This document shows positions 23,896 through 37,638 of a DNA stretch of 64,000 nucleotides, in pieces. Made by a program: the position numbers and the translations under genes. Position 1 is the stretch's first letter. The number at the start of each line of letters is the position of its first letter. The stretch lies in assembly GCA_025403435.1 (NCBI GenBank), contig CM046353.1, positions 20,715,987-20,779,986 on the forward strand, given 5' to 3'. Under the pieces are notes generated by a model. That model did no database searches and was not told the DNA's origin. It saw only the letters and a list, made by a program, of their open reading frames with translations. The DNA is from Artocarpus heterophyllus. Lineage: Eukaryota; Streptophyta; Magnoliopsida; Rosales; Moraceae.

Positions 23896-25965
23896 CCTTT
23901 AAGCCACCAATGTCTTCATTCTCTTATGCTCCAGCCAAAGGAAATTATCTCCCTCACCTACTCTCAAAATCTCTTCAAGAAAGCCTCCATCATCTCTTTA
24001 ATCCTCAAAACAAAGAATTCATTACTCTTAGTTTCTTTTAAGCCGAAGTAGGAGGAATTATTTAGAGATTTTGTGTGCAATTATTCTCTTTGTAACAAAC
24101 AAAACATAAGAATTGAAGGTATGTTTTAAGGTTTTCATGGTTTTGAATTCTTATAATTGATATATATTGTTTTGTGATAAACTTTGTTAGACAATTGTTC
24201 TTTTATGATTATGAATGTGTATGCATGTATGTTTGTACAAAAAATAAATTATATTATCTATTACTTTAATTATAACAATGTTACTTTATGGTTGAAAGCA
24301 TTTATATTCATATGATATCATGAAATTTCATTAAAATAAGGTTTTGTTGTTGGAGTGTGATAAGAGAATTCTAGGGTTTTCGGTTTGTCGGTAAGGTGGC
24401 TGGTAACGTTTTAAAATTTTGATTTTATTTTGTTGCTATTTTTGGATATGATGTGTAAATATATGCTAGGAATGTCTAGGATTTTTTATAAATTTTCATT
24501 CAAAATATTTTTAGGGTTATGAGCTTTCAATCAAACAAAGCTCACAAAATTTTAGTGGCTAGCATATCTGTATTTGTGTTTTATATAGTCCGTTTTACAA
24601 GGAAAAAAGTGTCTTTTAATTTTGAAAAAAATTATGAATCATTGCTAAATGTCTGTAAAGTTTTAGCTTCGTATCCTTATTATGTTTTAAGATAAAATTC
24701 TTTGATTAACAAGTACTCAGTCGTTATAAATGTCTACCTGATATGCTCTATGTAATTTATGAGATGATAAATCATACTTTTAATTATGTTTTGCATGATT
24801 TATTATTTTTCTAATTCATATTTCTATGTTAAGCATGTCACATAAAAATTTCAGAAGCATATCATATATATTTGATTTTATAAAAAAGTTTGAATGAAAC
24901 ATGTTCGTTGTCTAGCATGTCTGATGTTAACATTAACTCTGAATTCGAACGTGTGTTTTGAATTACTCCAAATTTATTTGAAGCCAAATTTTGGATATGT
25001 TATTATTTCATGTGTCTACTATATGTAGTAATTTTTATAAATTATTCTATGGCATAGATAATTTAATACATAACTTTTAATTAGGACTGCTTATTGCCTA
25101 GACTTTGCTTGCAGATTTTATGGCATTGAATATGTGATTTATTTTACTTAACCGATTAAATTTTTATGGCTAAAGAAAAATCTAAGCATTATATATATAT
25201 ATATATGTTAACTTTATTCTTGCAAATTTTCGTGCTCTAATAAAATGTGAACTGAAAGATATATTGTGAATCCTTAAAGGCTAGTCAGTTTTTATGATTG
25301 GTTGGTTTACTTAAATGTTTTGAAAATTGAAAAAAAGTTGTTTGGATTAATATTTTCAAGGGAAAAAAATTTGAGTGATGTTTATATATGGTAGCTATGT
25401 TATGGAATAATTCTTACACTTTTATTATGCTTATAAGTTGAGATTAGTTTCTCCAAGTCACTAAAGGTCAAGTTTTCTATCTTTATGTTTCTTGACTTTA
25501 AGTGCATGTTTGTGACTCAAAGATCCTTTGTTTTGTTAAGAATGATATATGATAATGTAATATGGTATTAAATAATATCATGAAGAGGAATATTAATTTT
25601 ATGTATTATATGAATGATTGACATGAACACCCCAAAAAGGCAAGCACACCGAGAACATCCGCAACATCACCCAAGTTAAGGTTTAGTTAGCAAGCAAGAC
25701 AAGTAAGTACATTCTCACCTACAACATGATAAAAGTTTACAAAAAAGTTTTGAGAACATGTTTTATGATAATTTTTAAGTTTGTTTTTACATATCGTCTT
25801 CTCATAAAAGCTCTTGTTGCAACAAGAAGGTTCAAAAGATGTTTTAATGGCGAGGTATGTTAAAGCTTATATATATAGATATGTATCACTTAATTAAGTG
25901 TTGCACATCCTATGTTTATGTTTATGTTTATGATGTCCTGAAGGTTGAACTTGTCATGTTTGGTT

Positions 25966-27995
25966 TGTTGGAAAAATAGTATGCAGCAAAATTTTAAAAA
26001 TTTTATATCAAAGTATTTTCTAAAATACAAGTTTGACACATTATATGCATAATTAACCAGATCTTACTAACCTCTATGTGCTGAAAAGCTACTGCAATTA
26101 GTGAAGAGAAGTAACGTTCCAGAAGGACTTAACCAACTAGCCTTCTTTGCTATTCTTTATCCATGATCGGAGTGAGTGTGGGCTCATACGTATAGCTCTT
26201 CCTCTAGGCGACTTTCCTTCCAACCAATTGAGAGAACCCAAAGCTAGTGTCCGTGATTTATGAACAAGAGCTTTCAGGGAGTTTTTAGATTCTCGCCAGT
26301 AGAGCATCACTCTTAATCTCTCAATTGATGTAAATAACTTATGAGACTCACTCCTTATTTATAGAGGTTGGGTCTAGGGTCAATCCTTATTAGATAAGGT
26401 CTCAAAAATTTGAATCAAAATAAAATTCGGATCAATATCTGATGAAATTTGCTTGAAAATACGTGATCTTTTTTTCGTTCATAGGCAGGCCGATCTATCT
26501 AATAGGCAGGCTGAACTTACCCCATCAGCAGGCCGAACTTGAGGATCAACATGCCGAACTACCGATAAAAAATCTCAACAAATCTTTTATTTTCCACCCG
26601 AGATTCTATCGGATAAAGTCTTAGTTTTAATTCAAATAACCCAATAGAAAAGTTATCTAATTAAAACAACTTTATCTAGATAATCTCTAGGAAAATAAAT
26701 GAATTCCTAATAATTCTACAAGTTTTTCTTGATTTAATTTATTCAAAATTAAATCAACTAATAAACAGACAAGAATTATCCGATCCCAATAATTCAACAA
26801 GTTTATCTTGAATTAATTTTGTCACAAAATTAATTCAATCGATAGACAGACATGAATTATTTGATTCTTCTGAATTTCAACCAATCTAATAAATATGACA
26901 TAAGTCACCAATTATTGGACATGCACGCCGTATCGTTACAGGATTTTATGAGCTAGTAAAGGGGACCAAATGAACCTATATATTTCAAGCTCCTGATAAT
27001 TATGAAACCCAATATCCCAGATATACATTTCATAATTATCAACTCCAACGTTACTCCACTTAAAGCTTGGAGCTACATCTCAAACTATATAGAATTACGA
27101 AGCCCGTATAGCTAAGTCTCCATGACATATCATAGTGTATTGTATACCCATAGGATTATTCATAATCGGATTAAGGACAAGTTCTGTCTTACCTTCCTGA
27201 TTATTTTTATCTTACATTCCATTATCTCACCATCGGAAAACTTACCATCCAAAGACAGTATACCATTCGGTTACACCTATGTATCCAAATGGTTGAGCGC
27301 TCTAGTTTTCCAATTACAAGATAATGTATATAAGAGGATATCACTACTCCTAAAGAGGAGCTATGGATTCCATATCTATGAATAATAGGTCTATGCTATC
27401 AAAAGTCATGCCTCCAACATACCGGCATGCATACCACTATTAAAATGTAGGTGTCACTCTTTGGTACACCAAAAGACACAAGTCAAGACAACATGCTCAC
27501 TATTCATTTTATGATTAAGATACAATATAAATGATTGTCTAAAGTGAATCGATTTGCCGAGACAGAATTATTAATCCAAATCAATTCACTTTATGTCCTG
27601 ATCTAATACATCGTCACCTATAACAGTGTGCCAATGTTTCTATTCATGGGGTCCACCTTCGATGGCTAAGACAGACCATCTACCAAGAGGGATATAGACA
27701 ACATAACAATCTTTACATGAATAAAGCACCCAACTTTATTCCCTCGATTGCGGATCTTATGATTTAGACCATCACCTTAAGAGTTGTGTCTTCCACGTAA
27801 TCTATCTATCATATGCCAAATTCTTAAAGGTTTAGACCGACAGTCTCAGACTATTATTTGCTTAACATACATTCAACAAATATGAACGTAAGGAGGATAA
27901 AATTTGGTATATAAACACTAAATGAATTCTTTATTGATAAAAATGTCTCTAAAAACATATTACATTTTTACTCCTTAGTGCATACACGTTAAACA
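25966..27995 (-). repeat. Copia solo LTR (Copia-A family), 2030 bp
   Basis: It starts TGTTGGAAAAAT and ends TTAAACA on the plus strand, and it aligns over its whole length with 20739-22764. The flanks TGGTT and TGTTT are an imperfect target duplication. The sister Tekay-2 LTR near 37018 shows the uninterrupted sequence. It includes the motif cluster at 26481-26565 and a TATA-like box near 26352. Confidence 0.85.
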
Positions 27996-28872
27996 TGTTT
28001 GGGACTAGCTATCCCACTCCTCTCATGACGGCACGCCTATTATGTTTATGTTTATGTTTATGGTGCAATGCTTGGGCCTCTAAAAATAAAATGAATGATG
28101 TTTTAATTTGGAAGTTTAAATGAAAAGATATGTTATATATAAACTTGTGCCTCGTGCACTGCTATGATTATGATTACGATTTTATGTAATGATTTTTAAG
28201 AAATGTTTTATGTTGTCAGATAAAAAAGTGTACTTACTAAGCTTTTGTTTACTTAGTTTATATCGTGTTGTAGATAAGGATAAGATGCAAGTTGACTAAG
28301 ATGGAGGACACGGGCGGGCGTGTATGAAACAAATGTTGGATTAGAAACGGAGTCACATCATGGAAGGAATTTAAACTCAAACAAAATTTAATATATTATG
28401 TTCCGCATTTTTATTTGTTTGAGACTCAGTTCTATTTGTGATATGTTCTTTTGAACTTATGTTTTATTGAATGTAATTTATATATTTGATTTTTAATTTT
28501 TTAGGTTATTTATTAAAAGAATATTTATTAAAAGAATACGCTATATAGTTTGTTTCTTCATAATTAATCGTAATTAGTTGTTTGATTGGAAGTTAAGAGT
28601 ATTTGTGTTATATATGTGAGTTTGTATTTGTTAATTATTTGTTTTTGTAAACTAATTTTTTGTAGGTGGTCAGTTAGCCGAATGTTTTAGGTGTTTTGTC
28701 TGGCTAACCGAGACGAGAGAAGCAAATTTGGTAAATAGTTAAAAAAAATTTATGCAAGTGTTCCTAGGATATTTCTCTAAGTGGTGTTGATTATTTCGAA
28801 CTTCTTATTGTTAATTATTAAGTTTAGTGGTAAAAACAATGTCTCTTGTAGCGCCCATAAGTGGGCGTTACA

Positions 28873-29463
28873 TCAACACCCTTTAAGTAGACTTTAAGGT
28901 TCTTCTATTCAATAGGATCGAAGCGACTAATCAATTGAAGAGACTTGAGCATCTTGTGATTGCGCAAGATTCAGGAACAACGAATTCCCCATACCGATCA
29001 TAACATCAAAATTAGATAGATCATTTATTTTTTCCTACAACACTCTTTGTTTCTAGAATTTGAACCTAAGCAGATCTCTCTTTTATTGACCTTTGGCAAA
29101 ATGTGACTACAAAATTGAGAACGTAAAAACTGGTATCCAAACTTAAACTGATAAAAAATCTGTTGAAAAAAAATCTCTCTATAACTGCTTTATTTGTTTA
29201 CTATATCTTTTTGTGTTGTTCTTATACCATCGGGTTTATTTTTGGATTTTGTTAGCCTTTTTGCTTACTGAATCATCTCTTATCATGAACTTTTATTTGT
29301 ATATATTTTATTATCATTTTAATAAATGCTGGTACTTCATTGTAAGATAGGAATTTATAAAACATGTCAGCCTACTTGAAAATTCTTGGTTGTTTCATGA
29401 TGATATATCATCATTTAAAATAAAAGAAAAAAAAAAGCCAAAATTTAAGCTGAGCTGGCGAGC
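28873..29463. other. Right half of the Tat-like remnant, then AT-rich spacer
   Basis: 28873 to about 29040 continues the remnant cut at 23059. The rest is AT-rich sequence without a supported gene. It forms the 3' flank of the VQ-motif gene. Confidence 0.4.
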
Positions 29464-29480
29464 TAAATAAAATGGCCGTC

Positions 29481-29570
29481 AACAACTATATATATATATA
29501 TATATGTATATATCGAACATATATATTCTATAATACATATACATATATTAATATTTATATAACGACAATT
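29481..29570. repeat. TA-rich microsatellite
   Basis: This consists of (TA)n and related alternating runs just downstream of the VQ gene stop. It is a simple repeat likely to vary in length. Confidence 0.8.
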
Positions 29571-29583
29571 ATCTCTATGAAAT

Positions 29584-29940
29584 CTAACTGAAAATGCTCT
29601 GATTGTTCCCAAATGCCTGCAAAAGGAGAAACGGCGAGTGCTCCATCTCTGACGAGCCTGTTGGAAAGTCTCGAAAACCAGAGTTGATGTCAAAATTGCC
29701 TTCAACTCCACTCTTCATTGGATGAATATCAGCAGTGTTTCCGATGCCATTAATGATCTCCATAAAACGCTCTACATCGGAGTTTATTCCTGTGAGCTCC
29801 TGGACAAGAGCTCTGAACTCCGACGCGCTCGTTTTCACCTTCATTGGGCTCGATATGTAGACAACTTTTACTCCCCTGTTTCTTCTATTTCTCTTAAACT
29901 GCTTCTGAGTTTTCATTGGACTAACGCCTAGTACATCCAT
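29584..29940 (-). CDS. VQ-motif protein, SIB1-like (sigma-factor-binding-type)
   Basis: This is a complete intronless frame of 118 codons. The core FRALVQELTG at residues 42-51 fits the VQ signature F-x-x-x-V-Q-x-L-T-G. It is preceded by KVVYISSPMKVKTSASE (residues 25-41), the segment typical of sigma-factor-binding proteins SIB1/SIB2 and relatives. Residues 10-23 are rich in Lys/Arg and could serve in nuclear or plastid targeting. The C-terminus (PFLLLQAFGN) is hydrophobic. In the family, VQ proteins bind WRKY transcription factors, and SIB1-type members also bind a plastid sigma factor and act in defence signalling. The length, around 120-150 residues, suits this subgroup. The start is the first ATG, about 80 bases from a TATA-like box. 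It is the only intact host gene in the window, isolated between retrotransposon blocks. Its expression is not shown by sequence. Confidence 0.88.
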   Translation of the reverse strand: MDVLGVSPMKTQKQFKRNRRNRGVKVVYISSPMKVKTSASEFRALVQELTGINSDVERFMEIINGIGNTADIHPMKSGVEGNFDINSGFRDFPTGSSEMEHSPFLLLQAFGNNQSIFS

Positions 29941-30017
29941 TGATACGAAAACTTTGAAGAAGTAGTGATTAAGCTCAAAAGCACTAATCTTTTTGTGGAA
30001 CTGTCATGTTACAAATG

Positions 30018-30028
30018 GATATATAAAG
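30018..30028 (-). promoter_or_regulatory. TATA-like box of the VQ gene
   Basis: On the coding strand this is CTTTATATATCC, about 80-90 bases upstream of the ATG. That leaves room for a 5' UTR of about 50 bases. No clear W-box (TTGAC) was seen in the 400 bases upstream. Confidence 0.5.
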
Positions 30029-30039
30029 GGCAAGGAAAA

Positions 30040-32090
30040 CCAAATTGTTTCGTTGGTCCAAAAAAATGAGATTTCTTGGAAGGTGAGGGGGTTAAAAAGA
30101 AAGAAGAAAAAACTGGGCTTGTTTAATTTAATGTATAAAAACGGAAGGTAACTAGAAACTATGGATTACCAGAAGATTATGCGGAAATACTTGGATGACC
30201 CGTAAGCGCAAAGATATTTTGAGTCACCCTAAGTTTGGTTTTGTGAAATTCACTGAATTTTTGTGATGTCATGATAGATGGATAAGGAGAAAGCCAAAGA
30301 AACAAAAAAAGTTTAGGACTATTTTCACGTTGGCGCAGCCCCCTATGACTTGGAAATTTTGGATTCAAGAATATTGATGTGGAGATCATTTATTGGTGAA
30401 GAGAGAGAGAGCTACACTTTTTCTTTTTTCTCTTCTATTTTTGCGGTGATGAAATGGAGTTTGTTTGTGGCGGCTTTCCTTTGTCTCTGGAATACATTTG
30501 ACATCAAAGCAAAAGTCCAAAACAAGGAAAATTTGCATCTTGTCTCTGTCTTTCTCCCTAAACTTGAACCCTTCCACAACCTTCTTCATGTTCGGATATA
30601 TGTTTTTAAAGCATGTGATCTTTTATAAAAGATATATTTATAAATTAAATAGAGTAAATTTTTCATTATATTTGTGTGCATGTATTTTTAATATTATATA
30701 AATATTATTATCGTTATATAATTATCTATATAATCTTAGATATTGTATATAAGTGTTATATGCAAAATGATAATATTTAAGATAATAATTAAAATTGTAA
30801 GTACTATATAATCAATTATTCAATTAAAGTGTGAAATCTTTAATTTAGAATTACTAGTGTAGATCATTTTCATCAAGAATGGAATAATCTTATCCAAACC
30901 GTTAATGTAGTGAGTCATCACTGTACATAATGAAATTATGTAGGCCTAGGACATGATATAACGGATCAGTAAGCAAAAACTAATGCATGAGCATGAACAT
31001 CGAATGAAAATGTAATCAAACATATTATTTTATTAGTTTTCTTTCAACAATTTTCTCTCCTCTTTGGGTACCCTTGGAGTGTGGAACTTAATTGGTAATG
31101 ATAGTCCATGATTTTTAGAATCTGTCTTTTATAATTTGGTCATTGCAATAATAGTAGTACGAGTTTTCCATCTCAGTCTTTAGACCTTAGGAATTTGCCG
31201 TATTCAGTCTTAGTTTATGTGGCTTTTCTTATCTTGGTTTTCAACCTCAAAGTATTTACCACATTTGTTGGGTCCGCCACTCCCACTTGCATCTTGTGTC
31301 TACTCGACCACCAATTAATCACCATACCCTCTTTTTTTTTTTTCTCAAAAACTCATTTCCTTTTTAGATCATATTACATATAAATGTCATGAATTATGAA
31401 TTCTCTTCAATAATTTATGCCAATGCCAAATAATAATATTTAAAAAAAACACCTTAAAACATAAGTAACATTACATAGTTCTTGTGATATAGTAAATAAT
31501 AGTTTTTGCTTACCTCGAGTTCAATTTGCATTGAGTGAAAAGATTAGTCCTCTTAGAAGATAAATGTGCTAAGGGCCTAACATTATGAAATTATATACTA
31601 TTCAATTTCTCATAAATCAAACTCATTGATATTGGTTATAAGTTCATATTACAATAGTTTTGCATCAAATCAAACACAAAATGGGCTAAGAGTAAAAATA
31701 TCACAATGCACACTTATGGCCAAGGAATATATGCTATATTACTAGAAATATAATTGGACATAGAGATTAGGTATTCAATCATCTCAACAAACATACATGA
31801 CCACACATTCTTGCTACAAATTACTTAATATCAAACTCAATAAAAATTTTTCTTCTTTCTAGCAAAAATGAGGTTTTCAATGAATCACTAATATTTCCAA
31901 ATAATAAATATTATTAAGGGAAATATATAATCTTATAAAAATAACCCAAAACATGAGAATCAAGAATGACATGAACTTGGTTTTCTACTTAACCTAGTTT
32001 TGTATTTTCTTTCTATAAATTCAGAGATAGCATTCTAACTAATTTCAAGCCACTTATAAGCAATAAAAATCTTTCAATAGACATTAAAAT
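30040..32090. other. Gene-free AT-rich region upstream of the VQ gene
   Basis: I see no supported gene here. Short open stretches (for example 30350-30628 plus and 31195-31383 plus) lack recognisable domains. This region is the upstream flank of the VQ gene and the left flank of the AAAAT-bordered solo LTR. Confidence 0.5.
32086..32090. other. Target site duplication AAAAT, left copy
   Basis: AAAAT precedes the solo LTR start TGTAACACCC and recurs exactly at 37634-37638 after GTTACA. Confidence 0.85.
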
Positions 32091-33074
32091 TGTAACACCC
32101 ATAGTTTTCTTCTACAGATAATTACGTAAATTTAACGTTAGGATGTGATATTCTGAGTACTATTATTACTTATGTTAATAAAATTAACTTTAAATTTAGT
32201 AATGTCACAGGTGATGGCCATGTGGGATCATATGCTCGGGATGTTCATGTAAAAAAAATGATGATAAGCATAAAGTATTATTTTTTTTAGAATTTTAATT
32301 TGCTCTAAATTTATAATCTTTGTAATGCTCTAGAGTTCTATATGCCTTAGAGTTATATTCTTGACAATGACATAAATTTTATTGCATATTTTCTTATTTT
32401 TATAATATTAATGATGTTATGATATTTACCTGATGTTAAGAAACTCAATAATATAAAGTATTCAAAAGAATAATGTGTAAATTAGTATTTTTTTGGGTCA
32501 TTAGAACAAACATTATTGTTGTATATAAATAATTATTTTTTTATAAAAAATATATTGTAATTATATAACATTTATATTCTATTATATTATATATAATATA
32601 ACATATTTATATTTATATTATATTATATTATATATAAAGTTAAAACAAAATCGTTGGAAAAAAAATTATATATATATAAATATAAATATAAATATAAACT
32701 CATACCGCAAAGTCAATGGAAAAAAAAAAGCGCAATTGTCGTGAAGGAAAAAGAAAAAGAAACAAAAAGAAAGCCTAATTAGTTTAGGATTACACTCATC
32801 TGAAAAAAAGGGGAAACCTAATTAGACTAGGATTAGGGTTACTTATGCCTATAAATATGTGGTTTCAAGCACACATATTATTCCTATCCCTTTTTTTTTT
32901 GTCTCCACCTTTTCTCATATTCCTCCATTTTTTTACTCTCTCTTTTCTTCCCTAAACCTCACATGCCATTAGTTTATAATTTTGTTTTCTTTAAGATTTT
33001 TACTCTCAAAGAATTAATTAATCTTATTTTCTTTAAAGCCAAAGTGGATGAAATTCTTTTTGGAGATTTTGTGT

Positions 33075-36000
33075 GCAAGTCTTCATATTTGTTGAAGAAA
33101 ACATAAGAATTTAAGGTATGGTTTAAAGATTTTCATGGTTTTGAATTTTATAATCGATATATATTGTTTTATGACAAACTTTACCAGAAAATTGTTCTTT
33201 TATGTTGTGAATGTGTATGCATGTATTTTTGTATGAAAAATAAATTATTTTATTTATTACTTTAATTATAACAATGTTATCTTTTTTTGAAAGTATTTAT
33301 GTTCATATGATATCATGAAATTTCATGAAAATAAGTTTTTTTTGTGATGTGAGAATTTTAAGGTTTTTGGTTAATCGGTAAGTTTATTGGTGAAGTTTTG
33401 CAATCACATGATTTTATTTTATTGTGATTTTTAGATATGATGTGTATTTATATCAAGAATGTCTGGGATTTTTTATAAATTTTTGTTCAAAATATTTTTA
33501 GGGTTATGAGCTTTCAATCAAACACTGCTCATAAAATTTTATTTGTTGGAAAATATGTATTTGTGATTTGTAGAGTTCGTTTTATAGGGCAAAAAGCATC
33601 TTTTGATTCATAAAAAATTATAAGCCATTGTTGATAAGTTAACTAAATGGTTGTAAATTTTTGGCTTCATATCCTTATTATGTTTTAAAATAAAATTTGT
33701 TGATTGCCAAGTACTTAATGGTTATAAATGTTTGCCTAATATGCTCCATGTAGTTTGTGAGATGATAAATCACACTTTTAAATGTGTTTTACAAGATTTA
33801 TTGTTTTTTTTACCTTTTACTTATATGTTAAGCATGTCACAAAAAAATTTTAGAAGCATGTCATGTATATTTGTTTTTACAAAAATATTTGAATAAAATA
33901 TGTTCGCTGTTTAGCATATCTAATTTAATATTAACTTTATATTCAAACATGTATTTTGAATTACTTTGAATTTATTTGAAGCTGAATTTTGGATATGTTA
34001 TTATTTTATGTGTCTATTATATGTAGTAATTTTTATAAATTATTTTATGGCATAAATAATTTAATACATAATTTTTAATTTATTAGATTTTGTAGTCTAG
34101 ATTATATGATTTATTTTAATTAACCAATGAAATTTTTATGGCTAAAGAAAAATCTGAACATTATATATATGTTAATTTTAATTTTGCAAATTTTCATACT
34201 CTAATTGAATGTGAATTGAAGGATATAGGGTTATAAATCCCCAAAGGTCAATCAGTTATTACGATTGGTAGGTTTACTTGAATGTTTTGAAAATTAGAAA
34301 AAAGTAGTTTGGATTAATATTTTCAACAGAGAAAAATTTGAGTGATGTTAATGTATGTTAGCTATGCTATGGAATAATTCTTACACTTTATTCATGCTTA
34401 TAAGTTGAGATTAATTTCTTTAAGCGATTAAAAGTCAAGTTTTCTATCTTTATATTTCTTGACTCTAAGTGCATGTTTATGACTCAAAGATGCTTTGTTT
34501 CATTAGGAATGATGTATGTTGATATAATATGGTATTAAATAATATTATGAACATGGATATTAATTTCATGGATTATATGAATGATTGACATGAACACTCT
34601 AAAAGGCAAGCGCATCGAGCACTATTGTAACATCACCCGATTTAGGATTTAGTAAGTAAACAAGCCACGTAAGTGCTCACCTGCAACATCATAAAAGTTT
34701 ATGAAATGGTTTTGAGGGCATGTTTTATGATAATTTTTTAAGTTTGTTTTTACCTATTGTCTTCTCATGAAAATTCTTATTGCAACAAGAAGGTTAACAG
34801 ATGTTTTAATGATGAGATTTGTTAAAGATATGTCTATATATATGAATCATTTAATTAAGTTTTGTACACCTCATGTTTATGTCTATGGTGTCCAAAATGT
34901 TTGGACTTGTCATATTTGGTTTGGACTTGTCATATTTGGTTTAGGACTAGTTACCCCCCTCCTTTCATGATGGTGCACCTATGATGTTAATGGTGTAATG
35001 CTTGGGCCCCTAAAGATAAAATGAATGAAGTTTTAATATGGAAGTTTAAATGAAAAGATATGTTCCACATAAACTTGTGCCTCGTGCACTAAAGATAAAA
35101 TGAATGAATTTTTAATATATTATATTCCATATTTTTTTGCATGAAGACTTGCATACATGTCTTTCAAACATGTATGCAAGTCTTCATATTTGTTGAAGAA
35201 AACATAAGAATTTAAAATATGGTTTAAAGTTTTTTATGGTTTTGAATTTTTATGATTGATATATATTGTTTTGTGACAAACTTTGTTAGAAAATTGTTCT
35301 TTTATGTTGTGAATATGCATGCATGTTTGTATGAAAATTAAATTATTTTATTTATTACTTTGATTATAACAATGTTATTTTATAGTTGAAAGCATTTATG
35401 TTCATATGATATCATGAAATTTCATGAAAATAAGGTTTTGTTTGTGATATGAGAATTTTAGGGTTTTTGGTTAGTCAGTAAGTTTGTTGGTGATGTTTTG
35501 AAATCAAATGATTTTATTTTGCTACAATTTTTAGATATAATGTGTATAGATGTTAAGAATGTCTAGGCTTTTTTATAAATTTTTTACTCATAGAATTTTA
35601 TTTGCTTGCAGATATGTATATGTGAGTTGTAAAGTCTGTTTTATGGGGCAAAAATTTTGTTTTGATTCTGTAAAAAATTATAGGTTATTGTTGGTATGTT
35701 AACTAAATGTCTGTAAATTTTTAGCTTCATATCCTTATTATATTTTAAGATAAAATTCATTGGTTATAAAGTACTCAGTGGTTATAAATGTCTACCTGAT
35801 ATGCTTTATTTAATTTATGAGTTGATAAATTATAGTTTTAAATGTGTTTCACATGATTTATTATTATTTTTACCTTTTACTTATATGTTAAGCATGTCAT
35901 ATAAAAATTTCAGAAGCATGTTATGTATATTTGATTTCATAAAAATGTTTGAATAAATATATTTGTTGTTTAGCATTTCAAATGTTAATATTAACTTTGA

Positions 36001-37300
36001 ATTCTAATGTGTGTTTTGAATTACTCTGAATTTATTTGAAGCTGAGTTTTGAATATGTTATTATTTTATGTGTCTATTATATGTAGTATTTTTATAAATT
36101 ATTTTATGCCATAAATAATTTAATACATAATTTTTAATTAGGACTGCTAATTGTGTAGACTTTGCTGGTAGATTTTGAAGTATAGATTTTATGATTTATT
36201 TTAATTATCAAATAAAATTTTTATGGCTATAGAAAAATATGAACATTATATATATATATATATATATATATGTTAACTTTATTCTTGCAAATTTTCATAC
36301 TCTAATTGAATGTGAATTGAAAGATATAGAGTTATGAATTCTTAAAGGTCAATTAGTTTTTATGATTGGTAGATTTACTTGAATGTTTTGAAAATTGGAA
36401 AAAAGTATTTTGGATTAATATTTTCAAAAGAGAAAATTTTGATTGATGTTAATATATGTTAATTATGTTATGGAATAATTCTTATACTTTATTCATGCTT
36501 ATAAGTTGAGATTAATTTCTTTAAGTGATTAAAGGTCAAGTTTTCTATCTTTATATTTCTTGATGCTAAGTTTATGTTTGTGATTTAAAGATGCTTTGTT
36601 TCATTAAGAATTATATATGTTGATGTAATATGGTATTAAATAATACTATGAACATGGATATTAATATCATGTATCATATGAATGATTGACATGAATACTC
36701 TAAAAGGTAAGCACGCCAAGAACCACGACAACGTCGCTCGATTTAAGGTTTACTAAGAAAACAAATCAAGTAAGTGCATTCTCACCTACAACATGATAAA
36801 AGTTTATGAAAAAGTTTTGAGAATATGTTTTATGTAATTTTTAAGTTTGTTTTTAGATATTGGCTTCTTATGAAAACTCTTGTTGCAATAAGAAGGTTTA
36901 ACGAATGTTTCAATGACGAGGTATGTTAAAGATATATCTATATATATATGTATCATTTAATTAAGTGTTGCACACCCTTTGTTTATGCTTAAGATGTACC
37001 AAGGTTTGGACTTGTCATGTTTGGTTTGGGACTAGCTACCCCACTCCTTTCATGATGGTGTGCCAATGATGTGTAATGCTTTGGCCCCTAAAGATAAAAT
37101 GAACGTTGTTTTAATATGGAAGTTTAAATGAAAAGTATGTTCTATATAAACTTGTGCCTCGTGTACTACATGATTATGATTACGATTTATATAATGATTT
37201 TTATGAAATATTTTATGTTGTGAGGTAGGAATGTGTACTTAGTTTATATCATGTTGTAGATAAGGATAAGATGCAGGTTTACTAGGTTGGAGGACAAGGA
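33075..37300 (+). repeat. Tandem duplication inside the solo LTR
   Basis: Copy 1 is 33075-35175. Copy 2 starts at 35176 and runs on into the normal LTR end. Copy 1 has lost part of its end: after CCTCGTGCACT (about 35082) it goes directly to AAAGATAAAATG, and it stops after TAATATATTATATTCC. Confidence 0.75.
35141..35187. repeat. 20-base perfect inverted repeat at the duplication junction
   Basis: The arms are 35141-35160 and 35168-35187 (ATGAAGACTTGCATACATGT and its complement), with a 7-base spacer. The right arm overlaps the start of copy 2. This is typical of fold-back or template-switch repair. Confidence 0.85.
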
Positions 37301-37638
37301 CAAGCATGTGTGCAAGGAGTGTTGGATTAGAAATAGAGTCATGTCTTGAAAGGAATTTAAACTCAAACAAAATTTAATATATTATGTTTTGCATTTTTAT
37401 TTGTTTGAGACTCAGTTTATTTGTGATATATTCTTTTGAACTTATGTTTTATTGAATACAAATTGTGTTTCTAGTTTTTGGTTTCTTAGATTTACTTTAT
37501 CGTAAAAAATATATGCATGTGTTCTTGGGATATTTCTCTAAGTGTTCTTAATTATTTCAGACTTCTCATTGGTAACTATTAAGTTTAACCATAAAAGTAA
37601 CGTCTCCTATGGTGTCCATGAGGGAACGTTACAAAAAT

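Larger units (their letters stand above)
23060..28872 (+). repeat. Tekay-type solo LTR (Tekay-2) split by a copia solo LTR
   Basis: It starts TGTAATGC (a decayed TGTAACAC) and ends GGGCGTTACA. Flanks TCAAT (left) and TCAAC (right) fit a target duplication with one change. Without the nested copia LTR it is about 3.8 kb. No internal region or primer site follows, so it is a solo LTR. It shares the block CATTCTCACCTACAACATGA (about 25712) with the Tekay-1 LTRs but lacks the CGGCAGGCCG clusters. A TATA-like CCTATAAATATA is at about 23884. Confidence 0.8.
32091..37633 (+). repeat. Tekay-2 solo LTR with internal tandem duplication, 5543 bp
   Basis: The LTR runs TGTAACACCC...GTTACA with a perfect 5-base duplication. 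It is a sister of 23060-28872. An internal stretch starting GCAAGTCTTCATATTTGTTG occurs at 33075 and again at 35176, giving a duplication of about 2.1 kb and explaining the unusual length. Without the extra copy it would be about 3.4 kb. The two internal copies have diverged clearly, so the duplication is old. No coding sequence is supported (34767-34970 is an incidental open stretch). Confidence 0.85.

Noticed and set aside
30350..30701. Overlapping plus-strand frames upstream of the VQ gene
   Set aside because: No domain, no conserved start context, AT-rich composition, and alternative overlapping frames of similar length.
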